Part shown: positions 19,225 to 29,951 of the stretch, in pieces
How the letters are laid out: each line of letters begins with the position of its first letter
How positions within the stretch are numbered: the first letter of the stretch is position 1
Notes under the pieces: generated by a model
The model's database searches: none
What the model was told of the DNA's origin: nothing
What the model saw: the letters and a program-made list of their open reading frames with translations, nothing else
Made by a program: the position numbers and the translations under genes
Source of the DNA: Protopterus annectens
Lineage: Eukaryota > Chordata > Ceratodontiformes > Protopteridae
DNA: 64,000 nt
Direction of reading: 5' to 3'
Assembly (NCBI RefSeq): GCF_019279795.1
Contig: NC_056738.1
Coordinates: forward strand, 479,334,844 to 479,398,843

Positions 19225-21229
19225 TCACTGCCCAGGATGGGGCTGTGCTAGGGGCTGTATAGGCTGGGCAGCAGGCACGCCCATGAGTTGTGCCACCCAT
19301 GCCTCAAGCTGGCATAGGGGCCCAAGAACAGCATCCCGGATCTCCCTATGCACCACAGTCCGGATGCTACGGAGGGTGAGTGGATGTTCTCCTCCGACCA
19401 CACTTGCAGAGGGGGGACGAGCCCCATCCCCTGCAGTGCTTCCACCCGCAGGTGGCACAGGGCCACCAGAGGAGGGTCCGGCCTGGGCACTACTGCCAGG
19501 TGCACTTGCCAGCTGAGGAGGGAGAGGTGGGTCTGCTGGAACCCGCCTTCCCTGTCGTTCTATGTTTTGCATTATGTTATGACAGTTTGGGTTAGTAACG
19601 TACAATACCATTCACAATTAGTTGTAACAGCATGCATTAGTATTCCCATTAACCAAACACCCATATATTCAAACCATTGAACAGCAAGCATAACACATGC
19701 ATAATTTGAACAGCGATACACAATCCAACAACATGCAGGGTTGATTGATGGCAATAGGCCATCAGGTTTGGATGTATGAACAGGGCAGATGCATCAACGT
19801 ACATGCAAATATGTATGAACCAACAGGACAAATGTCCAGGGGTGTTAATTGTGATTGCACATACCAATTTCACATGGAATGGATTATATGTGGTTACAGG
19901 GTAGGGTGAAGAAAATTTAATTAACTTCAAATACCAATACATATGCTGTACATTTCTACTAGCTGCAGATATATACACACTACAGTTCTGCCTACAGTTT
20001 CCTATGTGATAACTACTTCAGGTTGGTGATAGGAATGTTACTGCTACATCAATATACATTTTCATTTTTATTCATACACATTCATATCTGGCTCTGTTCA
20101 GCTACATCATCCTGCTACATTTGCTTTATATAGCTATAGACAACTGTGGATGTTCGGTATTTCAGACAACCATACTATCTGCATATTGCAGACTGAGAGC
20201 AACATATCCAGATTTTGGGACACACATTCCAGCTGCAGTACCGTTTTCAACACATGTTACTGTTTGGTTCTGCCTGTCACATTCATTTCATTCTGTACTG
20301 ACTGCAGTATACTTTATTCAGGAGTTATTGCTACTTTATTGGTGGATTCATACCTCTTTCTCACACTCTCTCACTTGTTTTATTTTTACAATTCAGGATG
20401 GTACTTAATTCTAGGCTTTATTGACATGTTTTACCTGTAGTTATAACACAGTCTCACTTCTGTCATGTTTCTGTATTTCAACAGGGATATATTTCACACA
20501 TGTGTTTTACTCAGCTTCTGCAGCTGTACTTTTCAGCCTGCTGCAGGTTATGTACTATTATATTACAGGTGGGACATCTTTATTTCAGACTTGTTTCATT
20601 TTTATGTTTGGATTACAGGCTGCATCCCACTTTTGTAATCAAGCAATACTTGCAAACCCTCTTACACTGTTACTTGCACATTTTATTAATTAGTGACTAC
20701 ACTGCACTCTTTTGCTAACTGTCATACTTATATATTTATTTACAGTTACAGGGAGAGAATTACTGACCTGCCTGGTGGCGCAACCACGCCAGCCTATCGC
20801 CATAGGCTCGACGGTTCACAGAACGGACACCTGCAGCTGTAATATAAATAAAGTAATATTGGAATACAAATCTCCATAATATCAGCTAGGTTAATTTCTT
20901 ACATAAATAATTACATGTAACTTACTCAGTAGTGGGGCGTTGGGCATTTGCCGGGCCTCCTGGATCCAACAGTTCAGTTGGTCCTGCTTCCATCTCATCA
21001 GGTCCGCATGGTGGTGACGGACCTGCTCACCAGTCCTTGGTATTCCTGTGGCACTGGTGAGATCAAGAGCCAACCACTCCCACGCCTCAGCCCTATATGC
21101 TCCCCACAGGACCTTGCCCTGCATGAGTTGGGCCTCATGATTATGGACGAGGAGCCAAACCATATATTTGGACTCCTCAATGCCCCACCTCTGTGCTCGG
21201 AAGCAACTACCCTCACCTACACCTGACAT
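19225..21229 (-). CDS. Harbinger Myb/SANT-like protein gene, three exons, 233 aa, uninterrupted
   Basis: Spliced minus-strand exons are 21229-20926, 20830-20768 and 19559-19225, with donors CTGA/GTAAGT and GCAG/GTCAGT and acceptors GCTGCAG and AAACATAG. Phases agree at both junctions, so ATG to TGA reads 233 residues without a break. Residues 10-85 form a Trp-rich Myb/SANT-like helix set (RWGIEESKYMVWLL, AEAWEWLALDL, GEQVRHHHADLMRW). A short basic exon follows (NRRAYGDRLAWLRHQA), then a Pro/Gly/Ala-rich linker and a terminal helix (IRTVVHREIRDAVLGPLCQL) that could oligomerise. It lacks the longer tail of the gene at 12109 and is a different subfamily. The second intron is about 1.2 kb and AT-rich. 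The role inferred from the family is a DNA-binding partner of a Harbinger transposase. Domestication cannot be excluded. Confidence 0.75.
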
Positions 21230-21423
21230 CCTGGCTGCAAGTCGGTTCTACAATCGGTTATGCTGTGTATTCCCGCCTATGGGGCTTATATATGCCGTTT
21301 TTCCCGCACTTATCTGTGATTGGCCATTTTGGAATTGTATCAGCTTCACAAAACCTGCTTTGTCATTCTCCTCTTTCTACTCATTCCTATATATATGCTA
21401 TTACTGCATTTCTAAGTGCAACT

Positions 21424-21492
21424 GTCATGGCTTAGTGGTTCAGTACTTTGACTATGGTGCATGGTATCCTGGGTTCGAACCTGGCCATTGCT
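21424..21492 (+). repeat. tRNA-derived SINE head
   Basis: GTCATGGCTTAGTGGTTCAG has a good pol III A box, and GGGTTCGAACCTGG at 21471-21484 is a consensus B box. The 5' and 3' stem halves (GTCATGG and CCATTGC) pair only partly. No tail or target duplication is clear. Confidence 0.5.
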
Positions 21493-21659
21493 TTTTATAT
21501 TTTATGACTGGCTACACAGGCTAGGAGGTGTGTCTGTGTAAAGGCAGTTTTGATACAACTTGCTCAACGTTGCCCATCAGTTAGCTTGTTGGCGCGGTGC
21601 GCAGCTCCGCGCAAATGGGTCACGCTGGCTTACGCGTGGTTTGGCTGTCAGCATGCATA

Positions 21660-21885
21660 TTACGCTCAACTCAGCTACAGGCACACAGTTTCAGCATGTT
21701 AAAATGCTGCTCAACCCTGGGCACTCATTTTACACCTGTTAAACCACTGCTCACCTACGGGTACTCATTCTACACCTGTTAAAACACTGCTCACCTACGG
21801 GCACTCATTTTACAACTGTTAAACCACTGCTCACCTACAGGCAGATTTCCTCAACTTGTTAGACTGTAGCTCAGCTATGGGCACA
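21660..21885 (+). repeat. 40-bp minisatellite, about 5.5 copies
   Basis: The sequence TGTTA recurs at 21698, 21738, 21778, 21818 and 21858, exactly 40 bp apart. The unit is roughly TGTTAAACCACTGCTCACCT followed by ACGGGCACTCATTTTACACC. Copies differ at several sites. Confidence 0.9.
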
Positions 21886-22029
21886 TCTCACATTTTTTTT
21901 TTATTTTTTTATCTCACATTTCTTCAAAATACATGGCTCATTTCATTACATTTTACATAAAATATAATTTTATATATGTACATATATGTCAGGGACTTGT
22001 TTCATGCTTATTTCACTAAATATAAAAAT

Positions 22030-22112
22030 TGATGTTGTGGGGGCTCGAACCATGACTGCCTCCACTTCAGCTGACGTCTCTACCGCTACGCTATTGCTTC
22101 TTGGCTTACTTT
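22030..22112 (-). repeat. tRNA-like pol III head, minus strand
   Basis: Read on the minus strand, TAGCGTAGCGGTAGAGACG (A box) is followed by CATGGTTCGAGCCCCCA (B box). It differs from the two plus-strand heads nearby. It is a probable SINE head, without a functional cloverleaf. Confidence 0.45.
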
Positions 22113-22344
22113 GCATATTTAGTTCTTATATGCTTTTCCACTGACTGCTAACTGTGGCTAAGCGGCACGCATGCATAAGCAGCGCACTCACGGGCAGACA
22201 TCTTTACAACTTAAAAAAAAATATATAATATGTTCATTTATACATTTTATGTTCATAGTCTGTGGGGGCATGTGTTGTGTTGTGTTTATTCACATTTACA
22301 CAGACTTTGTCGTGGGGGTTTACTTTCGGGACTTTTACTCTTCT

Positions 22345-22533
22345 GGGGGCGTGTCCGTTTGCAGGGCTAGCCCTACGGACACGCCCCCTACTGTCTTCCA
22401 CGGACCGTGTTAGCCTTAGGTGTGATTCAGCATGCCCTCATGCATATGCATGACATGCTGACGTCACACCGTTTAACTGCAGTCTCCGTGTAAGCCTTGT
22501 AACTCTTACACGGAGGCTTCGTGAATCCTGCCC
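22345..22533. repeat. Palindrome-rich Harbinger terminus with TIR
   Basis: There are three inverted repeats. GGGGGCGTGTCCGT at 22345-22358 pairs with 22375-22388. GGTGTGATTCAGCATG (about 22419) pairs imperfectly with CATGCTGACGTCACACC (to 22470). CTCCGTGTAAG at 22484-22494 pairs with 22505-22515. The element ends in CGTGAATCCTGCCC. The innermost motif is shared with the end at 59094 and is a candidate transposase or Myb-protein binding site. Confidence 0.75.
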
Positions 22534-22544
22534 ATTGTATCCAG

Positions 22545-24282
22545 ACATGTTGCCTCCTTTCTTATTGTACCAGATTTCTTTTGTTATTTTACTATTCACT
22601 TGTTTCTAACTTTATTCTGTGCATACATATACCCTACTACAACATGTCATTCATATCCTTGCATCCAAGATTGGTTTAGTGGGAATATAGTCATTCAGCA
22701 CAAGTTCTTTGGTTGCATTTAACCTGAATTACCCTTTGACCTCTTTTTCAGCTAATTTATTTTCATAAACAAGACAAAATAAATCCTATTAACCTCAATA
22801 TCATTATAGTTAAATATATAAAGTTTTTATACAAATACATATTTCTTTTTTGGACAATCTGTTCTGCCTCAGTATTCAAGCATATAATTTTCTCTTTGTC
22901 ACCCTGTCCTCCTTGTATACTACTTTTTATCTGATCTCCCCTTATGCCCTCTCTCTGTGGCAATTATAATGTGTAACTGGTTTGTTTTTTTATCCTTTCA
23001 GATTTTCTCAGGGGTGGAAATTCTTAAGGGTCATCTAGATTGAAACTATCTACATTATCAAAATTCTCAAATCTATCCAGCTGTCTCCTTTACGTTATCA
23101 AAATTCTCAAATCTATCCAGCTGTCTCCTTAGTAGTGTATGGGTTCCCCTCTACTAAACATTTCCCTCCTAACATTTTTAGCATTCTCTAAACTGACTGG
23201 AGTGTATGTAGATCCATAATAATTATTATTTCCTTTAAAATTCCTAGGGTAGCTTCTTCTTTCTTCATATTCAATTCTATCTCTTTCCATTTTTTTCACT
23301 CTTTCTTCTCATCAAAAAAGAACACTTGTCATCTATTGTCTTTCTATTATTAAAATATTTTGTTTTTTAATCTTCAACAGTAAATAACAGGTCATTAATA
23401 ATCTTATTGTTGACATTTTTAATTTGTTTATTTAATAATTCCATTTCTTACTCATTGTGTTTGATAGCTTTCAAAGCCACAATTATCAAATATATGCAAT
23501 AAATCTTTATGAAATTCAGACCCTTGCATCACATTATTAGGGTATTTGTATACCCTTATTCTCTTCAGTACCAGCCCTTTCTGAATACATTCTTTCAAAT
23601 ATCTTTTGTCAAGATTCAGGGTTTTACATTTAATTATGTCATATAATAAATTAACATTTGCTTCATAGGTGTTAATATTATTATCTGTGGAATAATGTTC
23701 AACCTGCATAAATGAAAACATTCCCCAGTCTAAATTACTGTTACATCTCTGGGGTAGATTAGCGTTAATATTAGAGTCACATTTTTTGATTGTTTGTTCT
23801 TCATTCGTTCGGTATCTGAATTATTCTGAGTCTGTGTACGAAAAACATACCACAAACCAGAGCAAGTAGGAGGTAGCAATTGCCCGCTCTCATCCATACC
23901 CTTCAGTAGATGGTGGCATTATGAGAGTATATTAATTTCTGAAGAGGCACTGTGATCTCAGGTGCAGAGATGCTGAGTTGATCTAGTGACACCACAATGC
24001 TTCTGTGTGGAACCCACTTCAATGGTTTACCTGTGTGTGACTGAATTACTTTTTCAAATCACCATTTACCAAAAATTAAATACTAAAAATGGTGATTCAA
24101 ATAACCTATAAAACACACAAAATAATTTTTCTTGCAAGGGGCAAGCCCCCCTCTGCATGCTACATGTGGGAGACCTGCCCCCTACATCTACCTAAAGGAT
24201 ATATACAAACTCTTTAGTCAAACCACAGAGAAGAAAATGGTACAAATCCTTCAAACACACTCTGCTAGCTTGCACAATACAG
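22545..24282. other. AT-rich region with a possible retroelement ORF remnant (23056-23810, minus)
   Basis: The minus strand at 23721-23452 encodes DLLYDIIK-like helices and then KGLVLKRIRVYKYPNNVMQ and FHKDLLHIFDNCGFE. This resembles a basic Arg-Gly/Leu-Arg-Ile motif in an accessory ORF of some vertebrate retroelements, possibly Penelope-like, but I cannot name the family securely. A 35-bp direct duplication (TCAAATCTATCCAGCTGTCT) is at about 23058-23128. Nothing else is supported. Confidence 0.3.
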
Positions 24283-24895
24283 CCACACCTATCAAATGTC
24301 GATATTTTCACAGAAAGTCCAGATTGTTCCATTATAATTTTAGTTTGCTCCTCATAAAATTTGTCATTTTCTGGCAAATCACTAAGGATTAAAGTCAATA
24401 TATAATACAGTAAACTCTCAGTTAACAGGAACTCAAGCAACCGGCAAAAAAATTGAAGAAATACAGAACAATTTTCACATGTTGCACTTTCTGCCCCCCC
24501 CCCCCCCCCCACCAAGAAACATACCATACATTTTTAGAGTTTTAAAAAGGAAGATAGGAATACATTCCCTCTCTTCCCAACCTGAGAACAAGTCAAACCA
24601 AACAAATAGTATAGGGTACAGTATTATTCAGGCCCATTTTTAATAGTAACTGTCAAGCAACCAGAAACTAGTTACCAATCCCCATGGGTTCCAGTTGAGA
24701 GTTTATTCTATGCATTTGAGTTTCAGATTTAATATCCTTCAGAAAATGCATGCTAACACAAATCCAGTTAATATAGCAACTTTTTTTTAAGTTTGCAAGA
24801 GCAATATTGAAAATCCATTCCTATTTTGGGCCATTGTCCCCAATTATTTTAGGCTTTGTCCAGATTTATTGCACTAAGAGGCTGAACAGTATGAA
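24283..24895. mobile_element. MITE, CATACCTCTCAAC family, split by a younger MITE
   Basis: Left part 24283-24408 and right part 24709-24895 align with the two halves of the copy at 17849-18153 (TTTTCTGGCAAATCACT on the left; TTTGCAAGAGCAATATTGAAA and GTCCAGATTTATTGCAC on the right). The 300 bp between them belong to the pogo-type MITE. Confidence 0.6.
24409..24708. mobile_element. pogo/Tigger-type MITE
   Basis: It begins CAGTAAACTCTCAGTTAAC and ends GTTGAGAGTTTATTC, imperfect inverted repeats of the kind found on pogo/Tigger elements. TA flanks both ends, the expected target duplication. At about 300 bp it is non-coding and contains a run of 17 C at 24494-24510. Confidence 0.65.
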
Positions 24896-25036
24896 TACAA
24901 AACATTACTTTTTGAAACCTAAAGCCTATGGAATACCAGTGCTTCAATAACATATATATATATATATATATATATACTTACCTCAACACCATGGTAAATA
25001 AGCTATTCATGGGACCTTCACTTGCACATACATTAG
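24896..25036. repeat. Short spacer with (TA)n microsatellite
   Basis: A (TA)n run of about 26 bp at 24951-24976, otherwise featureless. Confidence 0.7.
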
Positions 25037-25976
25037 ATATAAAAAGTGTACACACCCCTGTTAAAATGCCAGATTTTTGTGATATAAAAAAATGAGAGTA
25101 CAATAAATCATTACAAAACTTTTCCTACCTGTAATGTGACCTATAACCTGTACAATTCAACTGAAAAATAAACAAATCTGATAGGGGAAAAATATAAAAT
25201 GTTCAATAAGCTGGTTGCATAACTGTGCACACCCTTAAACTAATACTTTGTTGAAGCACCTTTTGATTTAATTACAGTATTCAGTCTTCTTGGTAGGAGT
25301 CTATCAGCATGGCACATCTTGATTTGGCAATATTGGCCCACTCTTCCTTGCAAAAGAGCTCCAAATCTGTCAGATTGCAAGGGCATCTCTTATGCACAGC
25401 CCTCTTCAGGTCACCCCACAGATTTTCTATTGGATTTAGGTCTGGGCTCTGGCTAGACCATTCCAAAACATTAATTTTCTTCTGGTGAAGCCATTCTCTT
25501 GTTGATTTGGATGTATGCTTGGGGTCATTGCCACGTTGAAAGGTGAAATTCCTCATCATCTTCAGCTCTCTAGCAGACGCCTGAAGGTTTTGTGCCAAAA
25601 CTGACTGGTATTTGGAACTGTACATAATTCCCTCCACCTTGACTAAAGCTCCAGTTCCAGATTACGAAAAGCAACCCCAAAGCATGATACTGCCACCATC
25701 ATGCTTCACTGTGGGGATGGTGTTCTTTTGGTGATGTGAAGTGTTGTTTTTGTGCCAAATGTACTTTTTGGAATTGTGGCCAAAATGTTCAACCTTGGTC
25801 TCATAAGCCCATAATACATTTTCGCACATGCTTTTGGGAAACGATGTATTGTTTTGCAAATTTTAGCCAGGCCTGGATGTTTTTCTGTGTCAGAAAAGGC
25901 TTCCGTCTTGCAACCCTACCCCATAGTCCAGACATATGGAGCGTACGGGAGATTGTCACATGTAGTACAAAACCAG

Positions 25977-26206
25977 TTGTTGTATCTTTTGGCTTTTTCC
26001 GGTTAGGGGTCGCCTCAGCAGAACTCCGGTCTGCAAATGATTGGCAGTAGATTTTTACGTACCAAGTTGCCAGCTCTGATGCACAACCTTCAACGAAGGT
26101 ACGCCCATTCACACATGTCTCCACACATAAGACGCTTTAGCTGAGAATCGAACAGGACGTCTTACTGTGAGGCGACAATGCTACCACAGCACCACCACCA
26201 CAGTAG
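25977..26206 (-). repeat. tRNA-type SINE (GAAGAAG-tailed family), internally deleted
   Basis: On the plus strand it reads CCGGTTAGGGGTCGCCTCAG, then the reverse of a tRNA-like head ending GACAATGCTACCACAGCACC. Target duplications of 17-18 bp (ATGTAGTACAAAACCAGT, one with an extra A) flank it at 25960-25976 and 26207-26225. The middle of the family sequence (TTTCCTCCGGGTGCTCCGG region) is missing. It inserted into the Tc1 transposase gene. Confidence 0.8.
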
Positions 26207-26245
26207 ATGTAGTACAAAAACCAGTACGTTTTCGTATTGTCTTTT

Positions 26246-26464
26246 CGTCCCTCCAAAATTGATATAAAGACAAGACAAAAACTGATCAGGGAGGCTGCCA
26301 AGAGACCTACAACAACACTGAAGGAGCTGCAAGAATTTCTGGCAAGTACTGGTTATGTAAGTACTTGCCAGAAATTCTTGCAGCTCCTTCAGTGTTGTTG
26401 TAGGTCTCTTGGCAGCCTCCCTGATCAGTTTTCATCTTGTCTTTTCATCAATTTTGGAGGGGTG
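26246..26464. repeat. Near-perfect 105-bp inverted duplication, 9-bp loop
   Basis: 26246-26350 is the reverse complement of 26360-26464 with only about five to seven mismatches; the loop is GGTTATGTA. Both arms are Tc1 transposase sequence (the AGGAGCTGCAAGAATTTCTG region). The right arm is in normal register and the left arm is an inverted copy. Confidence 0.92.
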
Positions 26465-26655
26465 TCCAGTTCTTTGCAATGTCATTGTTGTCCCATATTT
26501 TCTCCACTTTTCGATAACTGTCTTCTCTGTGTTCCATGGTATACCCAATGCTGTGGAATGCTGTACCCTTCTCCTGCCTAATACCATTCAACAATGAGAT
26601 CCCCTTGATGCTTTGTAAGTTCTCTGCAAACCATGGCTTTACAGTTGAACTTACA

Positions 26656-29600
26656 AGTGCTGCTTTGGGGTGGAGTGTTTGGCTGTTGTTCCCATTATAT
26701 TTTCAGTCCTTATTTGTGTAAATATGGCCCAGGTGTCACTGATATGGTTAGCCATGCCTTTATCTTTTGCCTGTCAGACTGCCAGAAAGAAAGGTAGGAG
26801 GTCTGGAGGAAGGTTATTGGTATTTTAAAGTAGGAAGCAGGTGCCACTGTGGTTAAGGAAGTCTAGCCCCCAGTGGAGGAAGTAAGTGCACAGTATGACT
26901 TGGCCAAGTGCATTGATAACTCAAGTGTGATAGAGTAAGAGTTGGGGATACGTTTGACTCCAACAGGCTGCCAGCATTATTTAGCATTGCTAGGAGCAAT
27001 GGTAGGATTCAGTGAGCTGCTATCTAAGCGTTGGAGATTGTGTTTGAAGTATAAGATCTCATCTTAGAAAATAATTGGAGTCAGCCTACTTAGTTATCTG
27101 CCATACAGCACCTTTTCTCACAGAATTCTGCATTTGCAAGCACAGTTTCTCAGTCCAATGTTAACTTTCTTAGGCCTTCAAAGTGATCTAGAATGGACAG
27201 TTAAATGTCCTTCTTTAATACTCCAGCCCTTATTGAATGTCTGTGGTTAGTGAGTACTTCCTATATCCAAAAGAGGGAGTTTGATTACCTTTTCCTGTGA
27301 CCATGTTACCTCTGATCATAACTGCAACCACCTCACTTCCTCCTGTTTTCACTGATGACAGATTGCAGCTGACTTCTAAGACCACTAAGGACAGAAATAA
27401 GGAGGGCATATCTAGAGTAGTATGTTTTAACAGTCATGTGGGTTTTTACTGTAAATATTGTATACAGTCTGATTTCATATTTTTATACTTCTTTTCCTAT
27501 ATATAAAGTGTGCTTCAGTAGTGGTTTATCATTCTCTTCAGCTGTGGTATAGTTCTGAATCATGCTTGTGATATTTGTTCATCATATTAGTCACTGTTAT
27601 AGCTCATAGCATTTTTTTTATCTTATCTTCCCATCCCTATGTTGGAATGCACTAAAGATGTATAACGTTTTTATACTGCATGTTTGGGCTGGTTCTTATT
27701 TGCATTTCTGACGTGGGTAGGGTGTTTAATCGGTCTACAGAGGCAGCCAGTTACATACGGATCAAGAAGTGTAGTTTGTGCAATCACAGTTGCTGCTAAA
27801 GTTTTATTCTAATACTCCCTTTACTATGCCTCTTGTACTTACTTCATTGCATCCACTGTGTATGCATGTGACCAAGTGTGACTGGGCATCATGATATAAG
27901 GACTTTGTGTGTGTCATGCAATATCCTACAAATATAACCTACTGCACTTATGTTTTATGTGTAGGCTATGACTACCTTTTATAAACATTATGCTACTTGG
28001 TCTCTGTGGGTGACTCTTCTTATATAAAAACACATTTTTGATGTGAGTTGCTCAGTTGCAGTGGTTACCCTTCTTAAACCATCAAACTACTGTATGTCCA
28101 CTCTGGCGGCATACAGAGATAAAGACCTGACTACAACCCAGTCAACTGTGGTTCAATTAGCAGCTCAGACAACTGACGGACTGACAGGGAGGTATTGGGT
28201 GTTACCATTCTGGGGTGGGTAGTTGTACCTATGGACACCTACCATGTATATCCTTGGTGGAGGCTAGGGAAGACACATTGGTAGGTGTGCCTAAAAGAAG
28301 TATAGGGAGCAGACTTGCTTGAGTTGCTGCGGAACTGAGTGACAACATGTTTCCATTGCATGCCTACCCCTAGGTCCACAAGGGAGGGGGATCAAAACAT
28401 GTATGTCATAAATCAAAAAAAAACCTTCTCCCCAGAACAGATGCACAAATGTGCCAAGCCTCCATATGCTTAATTCTGCAACCAGCCCAGCAACACCAGA
28501 TTAAATCTAGGGGAGGGTGTAAAGCAGCTGGCAGACCTACAGCAGACATGTACTGTGGTGCCAGGTCAGTAGAATGAAGGGTAGTGGTGGTAGACAGCCC
28601 ACTGGGGCTTCTGGCATGCATCTGTGGTTCTGATGTATCTGCATTGTATATATTGGCCTTCTGTCTATGGTGCATGACTTATAATGCTTATGCTATACTG
28701 AATTTAGAATCTGACACTTTTTTGAATTGTAAGCTTTTTCCAATAGACAGAACCACATTCAGCTTGCACTAGTTGGTCAACATCGCGAACACAACCGACC
28801 AAGGTGGGGGGCTGTGCCCCCATACTCCTTAGCTATATATACCAACTCCGAGATTGCAGTACAGTGGGGAAGTGGGCAAATTCAAAAGATGTTCTTCACT
28901 TACCTTATGCATCTTGTTACTTCCTGCTTGTTGGCCACCTATGGCCATTTGATGAATTTATTTTCGAAGTTACACATCTTCAGTAATGTTCTGTATCACT
29001 ATTTTACATACAATATTTACCAATTCGAGGATTTGTATTTTTGATAGCTGAACATAGACCCAAAAATAATGGACAGTTTACCTTAGGACAATTCAGAAGT
29101 CAAATTATAGGTCAAACAAACCTCCAGACTATCTTAATTGCAAACTTTGTCCAATTACAACATATTAACATTATGTACTTACCATAACAACACATATGTA
29201 AAATGTAGGTCTAACTTCCATAACAAATAAATTCTGCAGGTATTAGGACTGTACAGCTAATGAAACTTTTCCAGCTTATAAGGCAACCTTCTCCCTTCTC
29301 ATCATGCATCTGTGCTCCTCTCATATTTGCTAATAATGAGTGCAGTGAAGGGAGAGACAGGAAGATAAATTAGACCAAACATACCTCAGGTATGGGAATG
29401 GAGGGACGGAATGTTATTAAAGATGAGATTTTTTTTTTTTTTTTACAAATATCTTATTAGAAGTACAATTTTCAAATTTTCATATCTAATAAGAGGTTCA
29501 TTTTTCTAACCCAAAAAATAGTCTCTATCAAATATTCCCAGGCAACCACTAGGCTACCTTTGACTACCAACAGGTCAGAGTGGAATTCTGAAACTCATTA

Positions 29601-29951
29601 AAAAAAACTTTAAAAGTGATTTTGCAGGGACTTCATCCCTTGCCTCCCATACCTCTGCTAGTTAAATATACAAGCTCTGCAATGCATGTAGCTCTGAAAA
29701 AGAAGTGTTACTAGAAATACAACAATCTCAATCTAAATGTGCAAATGGTATGACTTATTTGTGATCACACTTTAGCAAGTCAATCACTATGGGTCACACT
29801 TTTTTCTGCTATCCCAAAAAACATACCCCAGATTAGCAGTTCCAAAAGAAGAGCATGACCCGGTTATTATGTCCAGATTGCAGTACTTGGAAAAGGTACT
29901 TAAGGATAATTACTGTTGATCCACAAATGGCACCTACTACTGCATTGCATA
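26656..29951. other. Gene-empty stretch
   Basis: No gene, RNA or transposon boundary could be supported. The sequence is moderately AT-rich with scattered short open frames lacking motifs. A fragment near 29040-29080 (CCAAAAATAATGG) may be a relic of the CATACCTCTCAAC MITE family. Confidence 0.5.

Larger units (their letters stand above)
18516..22533 (-). mobile_element. Harbinger-derived block with Myb-like gene but no transposase
   Basis: The right edge is firm: CGTGAATCCTGCCC at 22520-22533 is the reverse complement of the GGGCAGGATTCAC end of the transposase-bearing Harbinger at 59094. Both ends carry inverted CTCCGTGTAAG motifs just inside. The block contains the three-exon Myb-like gene, a 40-bp minisatellite and several palindromes. 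The left edge is uncertain. I place it at the inverted repeat near 18516 only because the character of the sequence changes there. With no transposase visible, this copy would depend on one supplied elsewhere. Confidence 0.55.
25281..26634 (-). pseudogene. Tc1 transposase, broken
   Basis: The ATG complement at 26632-26634 starts MVCRELTKHQGDLIV, the paired-type helix-turn-helix region. The middle contains LWGRVARRKPFLTQKN (about 25920) and VKHDGGSIMLWGCFS (about 25680). The C-terminal catalytic half keeps NDPKHTSKSTREWL (about 25520) and WSSQSPDLNPIENLWGDLKR (about 25440), which is the DPKH Asp and the DLNPIE signature of DD34E enzymes. It ends near 25284. Besides the SINE and the palindrome there are several stops and frameshifts, so it is inactive. 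Confidence 0.88.
25037..26655 (-). mobile_element. Tc1/mariner-family transposon, interrupted
   Basis: The left end, ATATAAAAAGTGTACACACC, and the following 200 bp are typical of a widespread vertebrate Tc1 lineage whose ends read AGTGTACACACCC. The transposase lies on the minus strand, and the end beyond its start codon (26634) was not found, so the right inverted repeat is missing. A SINE (25977-26206) and a 105-bp inverted duplication (26246-26464) disrupt the body. Confidence 0.88.

Noticed and set aside
21424-21492. A genuine tRNA gene
   Set aside because: A and B boxes are present but acceptor and anticodon stems do not pair properly, so a SINE head is more likely.
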